Shown piece by piece: positions 35,644 through 47,680 of a stretch of 64,000 bases of DNA (its first letter is position 1; the number at the start of each line of letters is the position of its first letter). The DNA is from Penicillium oxalicum (taxonomy: Eukaryota > Ascomycota > Eurotiomycetes > Eurotiales > Aspergillaceae). The notes under the pieces were generated by a model, which saw only the letters and a program-made list of their open reading frames with translations, made no database searches and was not told where the DNA came from. The stretch spans positions 2,356,001 through 2,420,000 of the forward strand of contig NC_064656.1 of NCBI RefSeq assembly GCF_001723175.1, given 5' to 3'. Made by a program: the position numbers and the translations under genes.

Positions 35644-37385
35644 GTTTTGCAGTGTGTGTCTTCCAAAATGCAATCCAAGTCTATCGCATATGCTATTCTG
35701 CAAAATTCAACGCAACTTTAAGCATTGATCGACAATGGCTCCTGTTTCTGCGCAAAAGAGGGAGATAGAACAAATATAAGAGCTCGGGCTAATGGAGTCC
35801 GGGGGAAAGAGACAGTTGCGGGGAGCTTCTCGGCCGACTCGGGCGGTTCGTGTTCGCCGCAAGTAGCCACTGTCGAACTCAGTCTCGCAGAGTATAGAAT
35901 GGCGTCTCAATCGAGAGACTGGTCAAAATAGTTACTGGGCGCACGAGGATCCTATAGCAATGCCTGTGCAAACTGGAAAGCACAAGAATATCACCCATAA
36001 GCGTGGGCGCGAGGTTGGCAAGAGCACGCCGATTCGGCAAAGACACCGATGGATGATGCCTCAGGATTCCAGCCTCGGTATTTCCATTGCAAGCGCGCGT
36101 GCTCTTGTCCGGATGTTAATACACCGAGACCTCTATCAGGCTACTCGATCGAGTAAAGTTACCAGTGCAGTAGTGACAGATATCTCTCTAGTGCAATGCT
36201 TGATAAAAAAAGGCTAAGTTTTTGTCCGTGAGAAGACATGGCCATGTTCCTGACGGAAGGTCATGAAAGCCGAGGAATAATGCTGCCTGAGGCATCATTT
36301 TCGTGACCATATCACCAAGCTCTGGTTGCCTGAGGCGATAAATTGCCCAGACCGCCCCAATCAGACTTTAACCAACAGCACAGGCACTTCCTTGACACCA
36401 TCAAGAGCTCGGTGTATGCTGTGTACCTCACAATTTGACGCCTTGGCGAGGCAAAACAGACCACACGTGTCTATAGCATAATTGACAGTAGTCATCATTG
36501 TAGCGTCTTCACGGCAGACATTTCTATAAATTAGTATTCTGAACACGGTTTGGTCCCACTCAATTGAAAAATCAGTCCTCGGATCTCAAGGGCGGGCGCA
36601 ACCAGCAGAAGCTTTGAAAATAAGCATGGCGGGAAATAGTTATCGACAGGTACCTACCTGGCTCACAGCTTTTGACTGATAAGCCTGTTAGAGACTTCTT
36701 TGAATGTTCTTTTTTTCTTAAAAAAAAAAAAAGGAGAAAGTTCCTTCGAGAAGTGTAGACGAACTGTCATCCATAAGTACAGAGGTCCATTGCAGTCCAG
36801 TCTCATTGAGCGGATGCCTTTCCGCAGCGGCAGCGGCTGGTGGTTTACTGAAAGTGACGTCAGTGGCCGCGATGGACAACGCGGTGACATCGAGGCCCGT
36901 CGAGAGTGGGTGAGCGCAATATCGCGCCTTGGCGTAGTCATTAATCCGACTCTATTATCTGACTTTTGAAGGTATTTAAGCATGAACAGATGATGTAGTC
37001 ATAAATCCGAAAGAAACTGAGAATGAAGTTGCTTAATTTGATTACATAGTTGGCAATATAGTCCGTTCGGTGGTGGAGTTGGCCCAGGCCCGGCCAGGTG
37101 TGAAATATATTGGACACTGTAGTTGGTACATAGATATGAGTCGTTCCAGCACAAGATTAAATAAATATGGTAAGCTCATCATTTACCTGCTTGTCAAAGT
37201 GCGGTGAATATTCTCAAGAATAGAAGCTTGTCACAGTGGTCAGATGTCATCGGGGGCAGGAGCGCATACCTCACAGACCTCTATCCCCAATATATCGTCA
37301 CCGGTACCACTCGAGAGTCTGGATTCTGTAGAGTAGCAATGGATATTTTATGTCTTTAGCAAAGAGCAAGTCTTGGTATTTAATA
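35644..37385. other. Intergenic, no supported gene
   Basis: Promoter of the dehydrogenase near 35644 and about 1.7 kb with no coding-like frame. An A12 run with flanking T-rich sequence lies near 36709-36732 and can fold back on itself. Confidence 0.5.
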
Positions 37386-38055
37386 CTACTGTCGGGTAGA
37401 CGTATCGTACTCATAAACCAACTCCCCGTGACCTTCCTCGATTATGAAAGTTTGTAATAGGTTGCGGTTCAGTGCACTTCCTCGAGTACATGCGAATCTG
37501 TTTGTATTTGAAACGGGCACACTCTGTACAGGAGCTAATTGGTGTGTAACTTGAGCGCTTCGACGCGTACCAGTACCCCAGAGCATGTTTGACAGAGGCG
37601 CTCTACACGAAATTTTCCTGTACGATTCTCCTGCACTGCAGCACGGTGGACCTGTGTTCCACCGTTCGGCCAACCTGGAAAAACGAGATCATCCACCAGT
37701 CCAGTGCCAGACCCAGCTCGGGGGACCATGAGAGAGGCAGGCATGAACCACCGGGGAAAATTCAAGTGCACGGTCATCCCCTCCCCAGGAGTCAGCTCAC
37801 ACGTATACCCGAGTCCGCTCCTGCTATTGTTCCCGATATAATTCCATGCTTATCAGTGACCCCGCCAAAGACATCATCTTGAACGGAATAGAGGTTTATT
37901 GCAATGAGCCGATGACCCCCGAGATAGGGCGCCAAGTGGATACGACTCAACGAGAGAGAGGTCCAGTCATTGTAGAGATACAGAGAGGCCCACTGATCGT
38001 CTAGGTTGATCCGCTTCACCAAGCCTACCGCCGGAAGCTTGCGCCATGGCATCAT
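37386..38055 (-). pseudogene. Probable decayed gene of unknown family (frame changes)
   Basis: On the minus strand an ATG in good context (CCACC-ATG-ATG, 38055) opens a frame that looks coding (NLDDQWASLYLYNDW, GGHRLIAINLYSVQDDVFGG) but stops at about 37792. The next frame continues at once with coding character (YTCELTPGEGMTVHLNFPRWF, LVDDLVFPGWPNG) to about 37535. A third frame then runs to 37386 (FIIEEGHGELVYEYD). No GT-AG intron of plausible length joins the first two frames; the only candidate is about 37 nt and phase-incompatible. This suggests frameshifts in a once-functional small gene, or base errors. I do not recognise the family. Confidence 0.4.
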
Positions 38056-39428
38056 GGTGGTTGAGCTTCTTCGAGTGAAGTAGTTTTAAGCAGCAGTGTC
38101 TGGAAGCGAGAGCGGGTAGTTGGGCAGATCTGCTATGTACAGGCACTTTATCATGTGAAGGACGTTGAGTTTAGTGCGGACAAAACTGCCAGACTCAAAA
38201 CACTCGGTGTCCAGACAGCGATCTCTCGGAGGAGACTGCCAGGTGAAAAGATCTGGACATGGACTGCAAGCAGTGACAAGTTCCTGTCATAATTCGGTGG
38301 AGCCATTCTGAGCGGATGGTCCTCTCCCAACTTTTCACCCCGAATAATATGCCTCACTACGTCGCGCTACAGGAGAGTGCCGATCGGGCATGAGTAGGCA
38401 CTGGGCGAGAGCCAGGTTTCACCTGTGCATCAGATCGCTGCCGCTCCCATCAAAGCATAGACCTTCAACAATGAAGCTACACGGGTGTCGTTGCTCGACG
38501 AGACTCGGAATCCTCATGTCCCCTTTAGCACTGCACGCAGAGATGAGACATGGGCGACCGGCAAGACACTATCCTGCCAACTTCTGAGAGCCCACGCACA
38601 TGATGACCCTTTGCTTCTTCATTACTCGCGCAGACTCGGACACCACATTTTCGCTGCTCGATGACATCGTTCGGTGGACACGGGTCCAATCTGATCGGCA
38701 TCAAATTCTTCAAGGGGTCACGCCAAACGAATCACCATGCTTAGCGAAGTTCTCCCGACCTGTGTGTGGTCATCCATGGCAAGCTCTCGCCTTTTATGTC
38801 ATCAGGAACATCACTGGAGCGGGTCTTTGGGAGGGAAAAGAAATTTCAAGGTTTCGAGGCTCGTCATTGAAGGCCTGTGGCCGTCGCGGTTCCACCAGCA
38901 CGGCCGTTATTTGGCAAGCCGAACAGACCAGTCGAGGGGTCGGGATGGGTGGAGATGGTGGGCGGGGGCGCTGCGCTGGCGGGTTCTCGGCGCCACTTTT
39001 TTTTTTTCGGGTTGCCGATCCACGCGGGCCTCCGAATCGTGCAATGAGATAATCCCACGCCGCATCTGGATTCGAGGGTCGAACATCGCTGGGGAGGAGA
39101 AGAGGAGAGGAGAGGAGAGGATAGAGAGAAAAAAATTTCTCCACGATCTCACACATTGCCACACTCGACTCTGTGAAATCAAGTTGATAAATAAAAAGGC
39201 CTGCCCCTCCCTCCCCCAGGCCGGTTAAGAAAGCCCTTGTAATATCCCCATCATCTCATTTTACTCCATCCCCCTGGCTATCTCCTGCCACTTCTTTTCT
39301 TATTGTCATCTAGATGGGAGTTTGACCTGTCTTGGGTTTGGTTCTAATCTTGTGACAATTCCCTTGCATTCAGCGCATCTTGCTGTGGAGTACTGGTCCC
39401 AGTTTTGATATCTATCTCCCTTCACACC
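38056..39428. other. Intergenic; sugar-transporter promoter and leader
   Basis: No protein gene supported. The last 200 bp are T/C-rich with CCTGCCCCTCCCTCCCCC near 39200 and probably include the transporter's transcription start. GAGAGGAGAGGAGAGG occurs near 39102-39120. Confidence 0.5.
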
Positions 39429-41120
39429 ATGGCGCCTTCATTTGCTGGCTTGTCTGGCAAGCGACTGTCTCTGACAGTCTCGACAATTGCCACCATGGGA
39501 TTCCTGCTCTTTGGTTATGATCAGGGTGTCATGTCGGGAATCATCTCCGCCGAGCCCTTTGACAATGTCTTTCGGGCTGCCAAAGGTGATTCGACCATGC
39601 AGGCTCTCATCACCGCCGTGTATGAGCTGGGATGTCTGTTCGGCGCCATGTTTGCGCTTTTCACTGGTGATTGGATGGGTCGGCGATGGATGATCATCTG
39701 GGGTGCCGTGGTCATGATTGTTGGAGTCGTGATCCAGGTCACCTCCATAGTCGGCCAGCTGCCCCTGTTGCAATTCATGTTTGGCCGGGTCATCACCGGA
39801 ATTGGCAACGGCATGAACACCTCGACGATCCCCACCTACCAGGCCGAGTGCTCTCGGACGAGCAACCGGGGTCTCCTGATCTGCATTGAGGGCGGTATCA
39901 TCGCCATTGGCACCATGATCGCCTACTGGATCGATTTTGGTGCGGCGTACGGCCCTCCCGACCTGTCCTGGCGGTTCCCGATTGCCTTCCAGGTCGTTTT
40001 TGGTGTCATCATCATTGTCGGCATGTATCTCTTGCCCGACTCGCCTCGCTATCTCATTTCTCGGGGCAAAGTCGAAGAGGGCGAGTACGTTCTCGCCGCG
40101 CTGGCCGGCAAGGAGATCCATGACCCGGAAACCCAGTTGCAGAAGAAGCAGGTCATTGAGTCGATTGAAGCGTGAGTCTCATTATCCCCCCCCAAATAGC
40201 TCACTTGAATCGCTGTATTCCAGAAGTTTGGAGTCCACCTTGAAGCATCTCGCTAACGCTTACGTGCTCGCAGTGCTGGTGCTTCCGAGGGTGCTGGCTA
40301 CTCGGATCTTCTCACCGGCGGCAAGTCGCAACACCTGCGCCGCATGCTCATCGGTTCATCTTCACAAATCGCCCAACAGCTCTCGGGTTGCAATGCGGTG
40401 ATCTACTACCTTCCGGTTCTCCTCAAGCAGTCACTGGGTCAGACAGAGTTCATGTCGATGCTCATCGGTGGTGTCAACATGATCGTCTACGCCATCTTCG
40501 CCACTTTCTCCTGGTTCTTTATCGAAAAGATCGGTCGCCGGAAGCTGTTCCTCGGCGGCATGGGTGGTCAGATGGTTTCCATGATCATCGTCTTCGCCTG
40601 TCTGATCCCCGGTGGTGATGGCCCTGCCAAGGGTGCCGTGTTCGGTCTCTTCCTCTACATGGCCTTCTTCGGTGCCGCCATGCTCCCTCTGCCATGGCTC
40701 TACCCCGCCGAGCTCTCGCCGACTCGAACTCGTGCCAAGGCCAACGCCGTCTCGACCTGCTCCAACTGGCTCTTCAACTTTACCGTCGTCATGATCACGC
40801 CCGTCATGATCGATGCCATCGGCTGGGGCACCTATCTCTTCTTCGCCGCCATGAACGCCATCTTCCTCCCTATCATGTACTTCTTCTACCCCGAGACCGC
40901 GGGTCGCTCCCTGGAGGAGATCGACCTCATCTTCGCCAAGGGCTACTGCGAGAAGATCAGCTACGTCAAGGCGTCCCATGACTTGGCAAAACTGTCGGAG
41001 CGAGAGATTGAGCAAAAGGCCATTGAGTATGGCTTCACCGACGCCAATGGCTCCTATGATCCCGAGAAGGGCACCTCGTCTCGATCCTCGGATGATGAGT
41101 ATCAAGAGCACCACCGCTGA
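39429..41120 (+). CDS. MFS sugar transporter (sugar porter family)
   Basis: Plasma-membrane sugar/H+ symporter or facilitator. Exons 39429-40171 and 40274-41120 give 529 residues with about 12 hydrophobic spans. Sugar-porter signatures: LLFGYDQGVMSGII in helix 1, DWMGRRW after helix 2, GRVITGIGNGMNTSTIPTYQAE around helices 4-5, PDSPRYLISRGK at the end of helix 6, QQLSGCNAVIYYLPVLL in helix 7, EKIGRRK, and PETAGRSLEEID after helix 12. The tail is hydrophilic and Ser/Asp/Glu-rich, typical for regulated endocytosis. The start is the first ATG of the frame in context CACC-ATG. Substrate (hexose, pentose or polyol) cannot be told. Confidence 0.95.
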
Positions 41121-44100
41121 TCAACCCCTTTCTCATTCTCTTTCCTTCTCTCTTTCTCTCTCTCTCTTTTCTTTTTTTTAAAAAAGGGACAACACATAAA
41201 GAGGCCCTATGACTTATGCCAAAAATGACTGGACCATGTGCAAATCGAGCCCATCACGTCCAGTCTTATGACCCTCATGCTTTTTGATACACACGAATCC
41301 CAAGAAAGACTGAATTTTAGCGCCGAGCGCTGTCTGGTACTTTCCCAATGCCTGAGAATTTATAAAGTTCAAATATTTGGACTCGGTACCCATTGTGCCA
41401 ATAGAAAAGGTAGCATTTACGATACAAATGTCATTTTGACTTATGTCCTCATTTCACACACCCTGGAACAACTTTTCAAGTTAGCCACTGGTTCCGTAGG
41501 TCGTCGAGAAAAAAAAAACAATCAATAGTCAACTTCAAAGTAGACGTTTCTGATGGGACTCCGGGGATTTTGTTGTCTTTATTGCAACACCATTGCCGGC
41601 AAGTTTTCGAAGCCCAAGACGCTACCCAGACATATTCCCTGCTCAAAGTACTTATCTGCGGAGGCTTGAGGTACAATACTGGACCTAGTACCGCATTCAA
41701 CAGCCACGACAGACGTGAGTATTTCGCCATCATATTGTCCGAGACTGCCCACGTGTCGGTATATTGATTCCGCGAGGCCTCTCAGAAGTAGTGGTTTGTC
41801 GTGCGTTTGAAATACCAGAAGCTTGAACAGAATCACAGCTCAGAATCATAAGGACAGCATATGGTCATACGTTGGAGAAGGTTTCTCAACATTCTTCTCG
41901 GTTCCCTCGCAACACACAGAACCAATCGAGTGCCCTACCGACCATTGAACGTGATCCAAGTCCGGGCCATAAAAAGTAAATGAAATGACATTCCAGCTTT
42001 GCGATACTCTCACTCAAGGCCCGATGACCTCCGGCCGGGTGGATCTCACACGGCTTGGGCATGAATCCGAGCCTTGCATTTGTCATTGAAGATGGAGAAT
42101 GTTGTACGTATCTCTCTTCTACTCTGACACCTTGCATCGCCATGGATAAAGTTCTAGATTTGGGAATAGTTTGGACTCGTTTACCAATCTGCCGTGGCGG
42201 GACCCCCGGGTCCATGATTCTTATGAAATTCAGGGGTTGGTTCTTGCGTGCCCAATCTCATCCATCACGCTTTGAAGGTTGAGCCGAGAAAGGAAAGGCA
42301 GCAATATTGTCAGGTAGAAAAGGTGCGGCCCAATAATGGGGCTGACAGCGAAAATCACCATCCCTCTTAATCTCGATCTTGAGCTTGGTGGTTCCTGGTT
42401 CCTGGTTCCTAGTTCGGGTGGTTCATGGAACCAAATCTCGGCAGTCGGAGGCACTAAGTCGTAACGGGACGGCACAGCCGGAGAGTACTGCATTCGTGTA
42501 TTGGAGGTGTGAGAAGTTGAGGATGAGGACAGTGTAGTAGAGTACTGAAGTAGAGCAGACTAAGTTGTCAGTCACCAGCCCCAAGGTTAGTACTACTGTA
42601 CTTCTACTACCGCAGCTCAGGTACGAGACTCCGCCTGGGTACATGAAAATGCCCCCCCGGGTCGGGCACCCTCAGGAAATTAAAGTCTTCGAGAAGGGGG
42701 GAGTGAGGCAAAAGTGGAGCCGTCCCGAAAGAAGAGTGACACTATTGACCCTTCCGGCCGTGGAAGCGTGCATCCTTGTTCTCCGTGGATTTGGGCGATG
42801 GAGTTGCTGTGAGTTCAAATTGGTCAGGACAACTCTCTTCCTGCGGTAGCACTACCTGCGGGAAGCTCTGCCGGGCGCACCATGAAAAAAGGGTATACGA
42901 AAACGGGCTACCTGATGTACCTCAATTGAGGTCAGTTTAGCGATGCGTCAGGGAGGACGCGAGTCGGCATAAAATTGTACATTGGATTGATGCATGTCAT
43001 CACTGACGCTGCCGGGTCGTTTATCATCGGCATCCTTGGCCGCGGCAGGTCCACTCATCGTATCGCCATCCGCTGCTCACCCATGCATGAGGCTGAACAG
43101 GGTACGAGTGGTTATTGTTCGCGGCGCGGGATCGTCTTGGCTTGCATGCAGACATGATCTCACATATGGCTCATCGACATGCTTCGACCTTCCCAGAATT
43201 GACCACGCTCAAAAGTCAATGAGGAATCGACGCTGACAACAGGGGGGGGGGGAAAGTCCGTCCTCCGATGCGATGAATCGAGGGGGACAATGGCCCTTGC
43301 AGCACTCCCTCTTTTCGGTACTCAACTGAGACTTTTCGGAACATTCAGGCAGTCATGGCACAACAGTCGCAAGAATTCTAAAAAAGAAATACTATTACTA
43401 CTCTTAATCATAATCATAATAAGTGAATCAATCCAATACTCACTTTCTCTCCAACTCAAAAAGAAAAAAAACAATTTATAATCACATTAAACCAAAAGAA
43501 ACCACCACTTCAATAGGACAAGCAGGACTGATGACCATCCCAGCACAAAACGTGTCCGGCCAACCACAATCCCCATCGTGAGCGTGCGAGAGATCATCCG
43601 CAGCTGACCTACGGGGGGACTTTCTTGGGTACGAACGCCAACTGGTGCACCGAACCTTGGAACACCATCGATCGGCTGATGCCGCGTTCTTGGGGTTCCT
43701 TGTTTTGACTCGCTGGGCTTCGTCGCTCGGCATTTCGGTCTGTTTCTTTTATTTGGTCACTGGGCCGCCGTCGTGGTCGCTTTTCTCCGCCGACAATTTC
43801 CTTCGACTGCACTGCTTGGTCCCTCTGGAGCTCGGTATTCATCAAGGGTCTCTGGGCACCAAAACGAAAAAAAAAGGGAGTAAGGAGGCTCGTTCCTATT
43901 GTTGGGAGGGGTTGTATTCCTTTTTTGGGCGGGGGTTATTTTCCGTTTTATTTTTCTTGTGACCCTCGATTTGCTTGCTGCGGTCGACAAGTTGCATATC
44001 TTTCCACCACCGTCGCAACCCGGCTCGCCCACCACCGTGTCAAATCCACGGATACGCACGCACAGGACAGCCTTAGACTGTCCTTGTCCGACAGATCTAT

Positions 44101-44161
44101 TGCAACCCCCCGAGATCATGCCCATGCAAACAGTCGGCCCCGCTCGCCTTCACCCCGCGCG
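41121..44161. other. Intergenic, no supported gene
   Basis: About 3 kb. Tandem GGTTCCTGGTTCCTGGTTCC-like repeats occur near 42387-42412, a G10 run near 43242 and an A/T-rich stretch at 43375-43480. The GTPase promoter lies at the end. Frames are short and non-coding in character. Confidence 0.5.
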
Positions 44162-45296
44162 ATGAGCTCCTCGCTTGAGGCCAAAATAGTTGTGCTCGGC
44201 GCTCAAGGTACGATCTTTCACTCCCTTTCTTCTTTTGGCCTCTTGAGGATCAGGCTCTACGGTGTGGGCGAGAATATGGTTCCATGACTCGACATGTGCT
44301 TCACAAGAAAATCTCACTCATTCTCCTCCCCCCACGTTCCGTCTTTCAGGCGTCGGCAAAACTTCCCTCGTCCAACGCTACGTCCGCAACAACTTCAACC
44401 CCGCCACTACCACCTCCACCGTTGGTGCATCCTTCGTCACCAAGCGCGTCCTCGACACGACCTCCGATACTATCGTGCGCCTGCAGATCTGGGACACCGC
44501 CGGCCAGGAGCGCTTCCGCTCCATCTCCCGCCTCTACTATCGCGGCGCACACGCCTGTCTCCTCTGCTATGACATCACCGACGAAAGTAGCTTTCAAGAA
44601 ATGGCCGGTTGGCTGCGCGAATTACGACGGAATATCGGCAACGGCGACGACGGAGATCTCGACCCCTTAGTCATTCACGTTGTGGGCACCAAGAGCGATA
44701 TCGTCGCGGATGACCCCGCGATGCGTCGAGTCCCCTTTGAGCGCACCATCGCCTACGTCGCCGAACAACTCTATCCCAGCCGCGCCTCGACACCTCCCCC
44801 GACAGCCGGGATCAGTATGGGACTGGGATTTGCAGCAGGTATGTTTGGCAGCAGCAGTAGTGCTGGTGTGACTGCTGGCGGGGGCATGAGTAGTGCTGCA
44901 GGCAGTCTCCCCACGACGAGTCCGGCCGCGCTCCAGAGCCCCGACAGCAAGCGCAGTTCCGCATTCTGGGGCCAGGAAATTGGATGGGACTGCTGCCATG
45001 AGATCAGCGCCAAGGATGGCGAAGGGATTGATGAAGTCTTTCGAGTGATTACGCGGAAACTTGTCGAGCAGCGAAATCGTCGAGACGCCGAGTCCGCGTT
45101 GTCCGCCGTGGGTACACCGGGCATTGATGTCCCCATTGGACCTTTTACCCCGGGGATGGATCGGGCGAACGGAAGTTTCCGCCTCGGCCATGGGGATAAA
45201 CGACGCAGTTGGTTGGGATTGTCGTCGCCCGCCGTGGGTGAGGCCGAAGAGGTCCAAGTGATGGACGCGGCGAAGCAACGTGGGAGATGTTGTTAA
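44162..45296 (+). CDS. Rab-family small GTPase, Rab24-like, with a central insertion
   Basis: Membrane-traffic GTPase. Exons 44162-44207 and 44350-45296 give 330 residues against about 200 for a typical Rab. Nucleotide motifs: G1 GAQGVGKT at 13-20 (split by the intron), G2 Thr in STVGASF, G3 DTAGQE at 64-69, G4 TKSD at 129-132 and G5 SAK at 235-237. TKSD in place of NKxD also occurs in animal Rab24, which I recall has low GTPase activity and autophagy links. Between G4 and G5 lies an extra segment of about 75 residues, rich in Gly, Ser, Ala and Pro. A long tail ends in CC, fitting double geranylgeranylation. Orthology to Rab24 is inferred from the motif. Confidence 0.9.
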
Positions 45297-45379
45297 TCGA
45301 GCATCATGGACGGGTTTGAGTAAAGTGCCTGTTCATGTGAGATGACTCTCGGCCTTTTTTTGTCCCCTTTATCTTTCTC

Positions 45380-45404
45380 CTCTCTCTCTCTCTCTCTCTC
45401 TCTC
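45380..45404 (+). repeat. (TC)n microsatellite
   Basis: About 12 TC units roughly 85 bp after the GTPase stop codon, probably in its 3' untranslated region. Confidence 0.9.
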
Positions 45405-47203
45405 GTGTCATGTTCGTCTCTACAAAGACGTGGCTCACGACTCTGCGACGATATCTCAAAGGAAAGCCGGTCGGGAGGATGGTTGATGGTTGCATCTAGA
45501 GATTGGCGTTGTCATGACTCTTCCCTTTTGGTTTTTTCTTTTCCATCCTTGTCCATCTGGCATTTGCATCTGCATCGGCATTGGTTTTTTTTGTTTTGTT
45601 TTGTTTTTAGATTCCACCATCTTTGTCACGTTATACCACAGCGTACGCACCACTCAACATTGATCATGACTTTCCATTTACCATCTTCCACATTTCCAAT
45701 GAGATTTAACCACGACCATACCATCACCTCTGTGTTGCGAGTGGAATCATCCACGCGCTCGATAATCTCCACCTGTCCTCCCCCACCACCGCAGTACAGT
45801 CTCGAACCCGAAGATAGTCAATTTCCCGACTTCCACATGCACTTCCTCGATTCGGATCCACTTGCGTGCGTCCAGTCCACATGACACCCTACGTCATGAC
45901 GAGAGATCAAGACAGACCCTCTCATACTGCCCTACTCATTGTAAACGTACTACATGTGCCGACGTACGCAAAAGGTCCGGCTAATGATGATGATTATCAT
46001 TTCTCATCTTACACACATACACACAGTACCCATCAAGCCCGTTGTATTCACCTTCACCCCAGCAGCAGGGCGCAGGAGGTATTCATTATGTTCTGTTCAG
46101 ATTGTGCATAGCCCCCGGATGTCCTTCCACCAGTCAAGTTGTGGCGTCATGTTGCGTTCTGGGAACACCCTCTTTGATGAGCGCCCCCGCCATCCCCCGC
46201 CATTTTTTGCTCCGGGGGAATGGAAATAAGTTATTGGATTTCGTCGGTTATTGGTGGATATGGTCAAGCTAAGTTAGTGGGGTTTTTTTTCCTGGTAGAT
46301 GGGCCCTGGTGAGTACGTAGTGATGGGGTTCTTTCTTGTCTTCTTGATCGAGGGATAGGTGGTAGTAGGTATAAGTACGCTTGATGTTTCTTATTGGTCT
46401 TTGAGACGGAATATGGGTAATCAAATCGTCTTGCCAGGTTAGGTCCATGGTCCGTCTCAAGCCTGGACCCGTACGGATCGGTATATTTTTATACACACAC
46501 ACAAAATATATATACACCAGTCGACACCCTCAAGGCTGAATCATCTAGGCATCCATGTATACATCGACAAAAAGCACAGATCTATTCCGTATTTCATCAC
46601 TCCAGTATACAGAAAAGTCACCCAGTCAACCAGACTTGATCCAATCCCTCTACAAATGTCAATTTGATCTGAACTTGACCCAGAACACATTATCACTAGT
46701 AGTAGCACTACATATAAAGTAAACATAGTCCTAGATTGAACTTCAAGTTCACTGCCCATCTCTCACAGACAGTACCTGTATACCGTGTACATGAATGTTA
46801 GTGGGTATTTAAAGTGCGATTCAACCTTGAAACCTTCCACCGCCAAGGCAATCCAGAGCTACGCCGCAGGCTTTTCTATTGTGAAGCCACCAACCTAGAG
46901 TTATCCAACAGGCTCGGGCATCCTCCGGTCAGTGCCAATGGAAAGACCCTTCATTCCATTTGATAGGTGATTGAATATGACCTGATATAATCATTGATGG
47001 ATACTGTCCATGGATCCACATAAACATCCACAGAACATACAGTCTACATATCGCTGCCGTTTGTTGACTACTTTCTCTACATTTTTTTTTTCATGTGTGA
47101 CTTTCTTGCAGTCGCTGGAAGGCTGATGTACATCTATGTGAGTACCTCCATTAGAAACGTCCACTACCAAAATACTTTTCCAATGGCTTGTTCGCGGGCA
47201 GCG

Positions 47204-47225
47204 ATATATATATATATATATATAT
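47204..47225 (+). repeat. (AT)n microsatellite
   Basis: Eleven AT units in intergenic DNA, followed by a TATATCTATATG extension. Confidence 0.9.
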
Positions 47226-47668
47226 CTATATGTGAAAATTGAATACGAGGTACCCAGGGTCTTTTCCAGGTAAGTTTTTTGCCCGGGTGGTAGGACAGGA
47301 GGTGGTTGGAGAGACTGTAGGAGGTTTGTATATCGGGTGTACACCAGTGGTGTAGTTTAGATCAAGATACAGTATGCAAAGGATGTGAGAATGGCGGGAA
47401 GATACTGAAAATGTGGATTATACGTAAGAGCGGTCGAAGGAGATAGATGTTCCAACTTTATTGCACTCTGTTCTCGGTACCTGCGTGTGAAAAACGCAAG
47501 TCTGGTTGATGACCCATGTAGATTACAAGTGTACCTCTCAGGCATGAGTATTACGTGATCCCTAACGGATCCATTTGCTGCTAATCTCTGACATGTCCTT
47601 CTTGCACGACACCCAGCCCCTGATCCATACTTGAGAAGACTTCAGATCGGCAAAGTGGGTCCCGGAAA

Positions 47669-47680
47669 GGGGGGGGGGGG
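47669..47680 (+). repeat. G12 homopolymer
   Basis: Twelve consecutive G in intergenic DNA. Confidence 0.9.
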
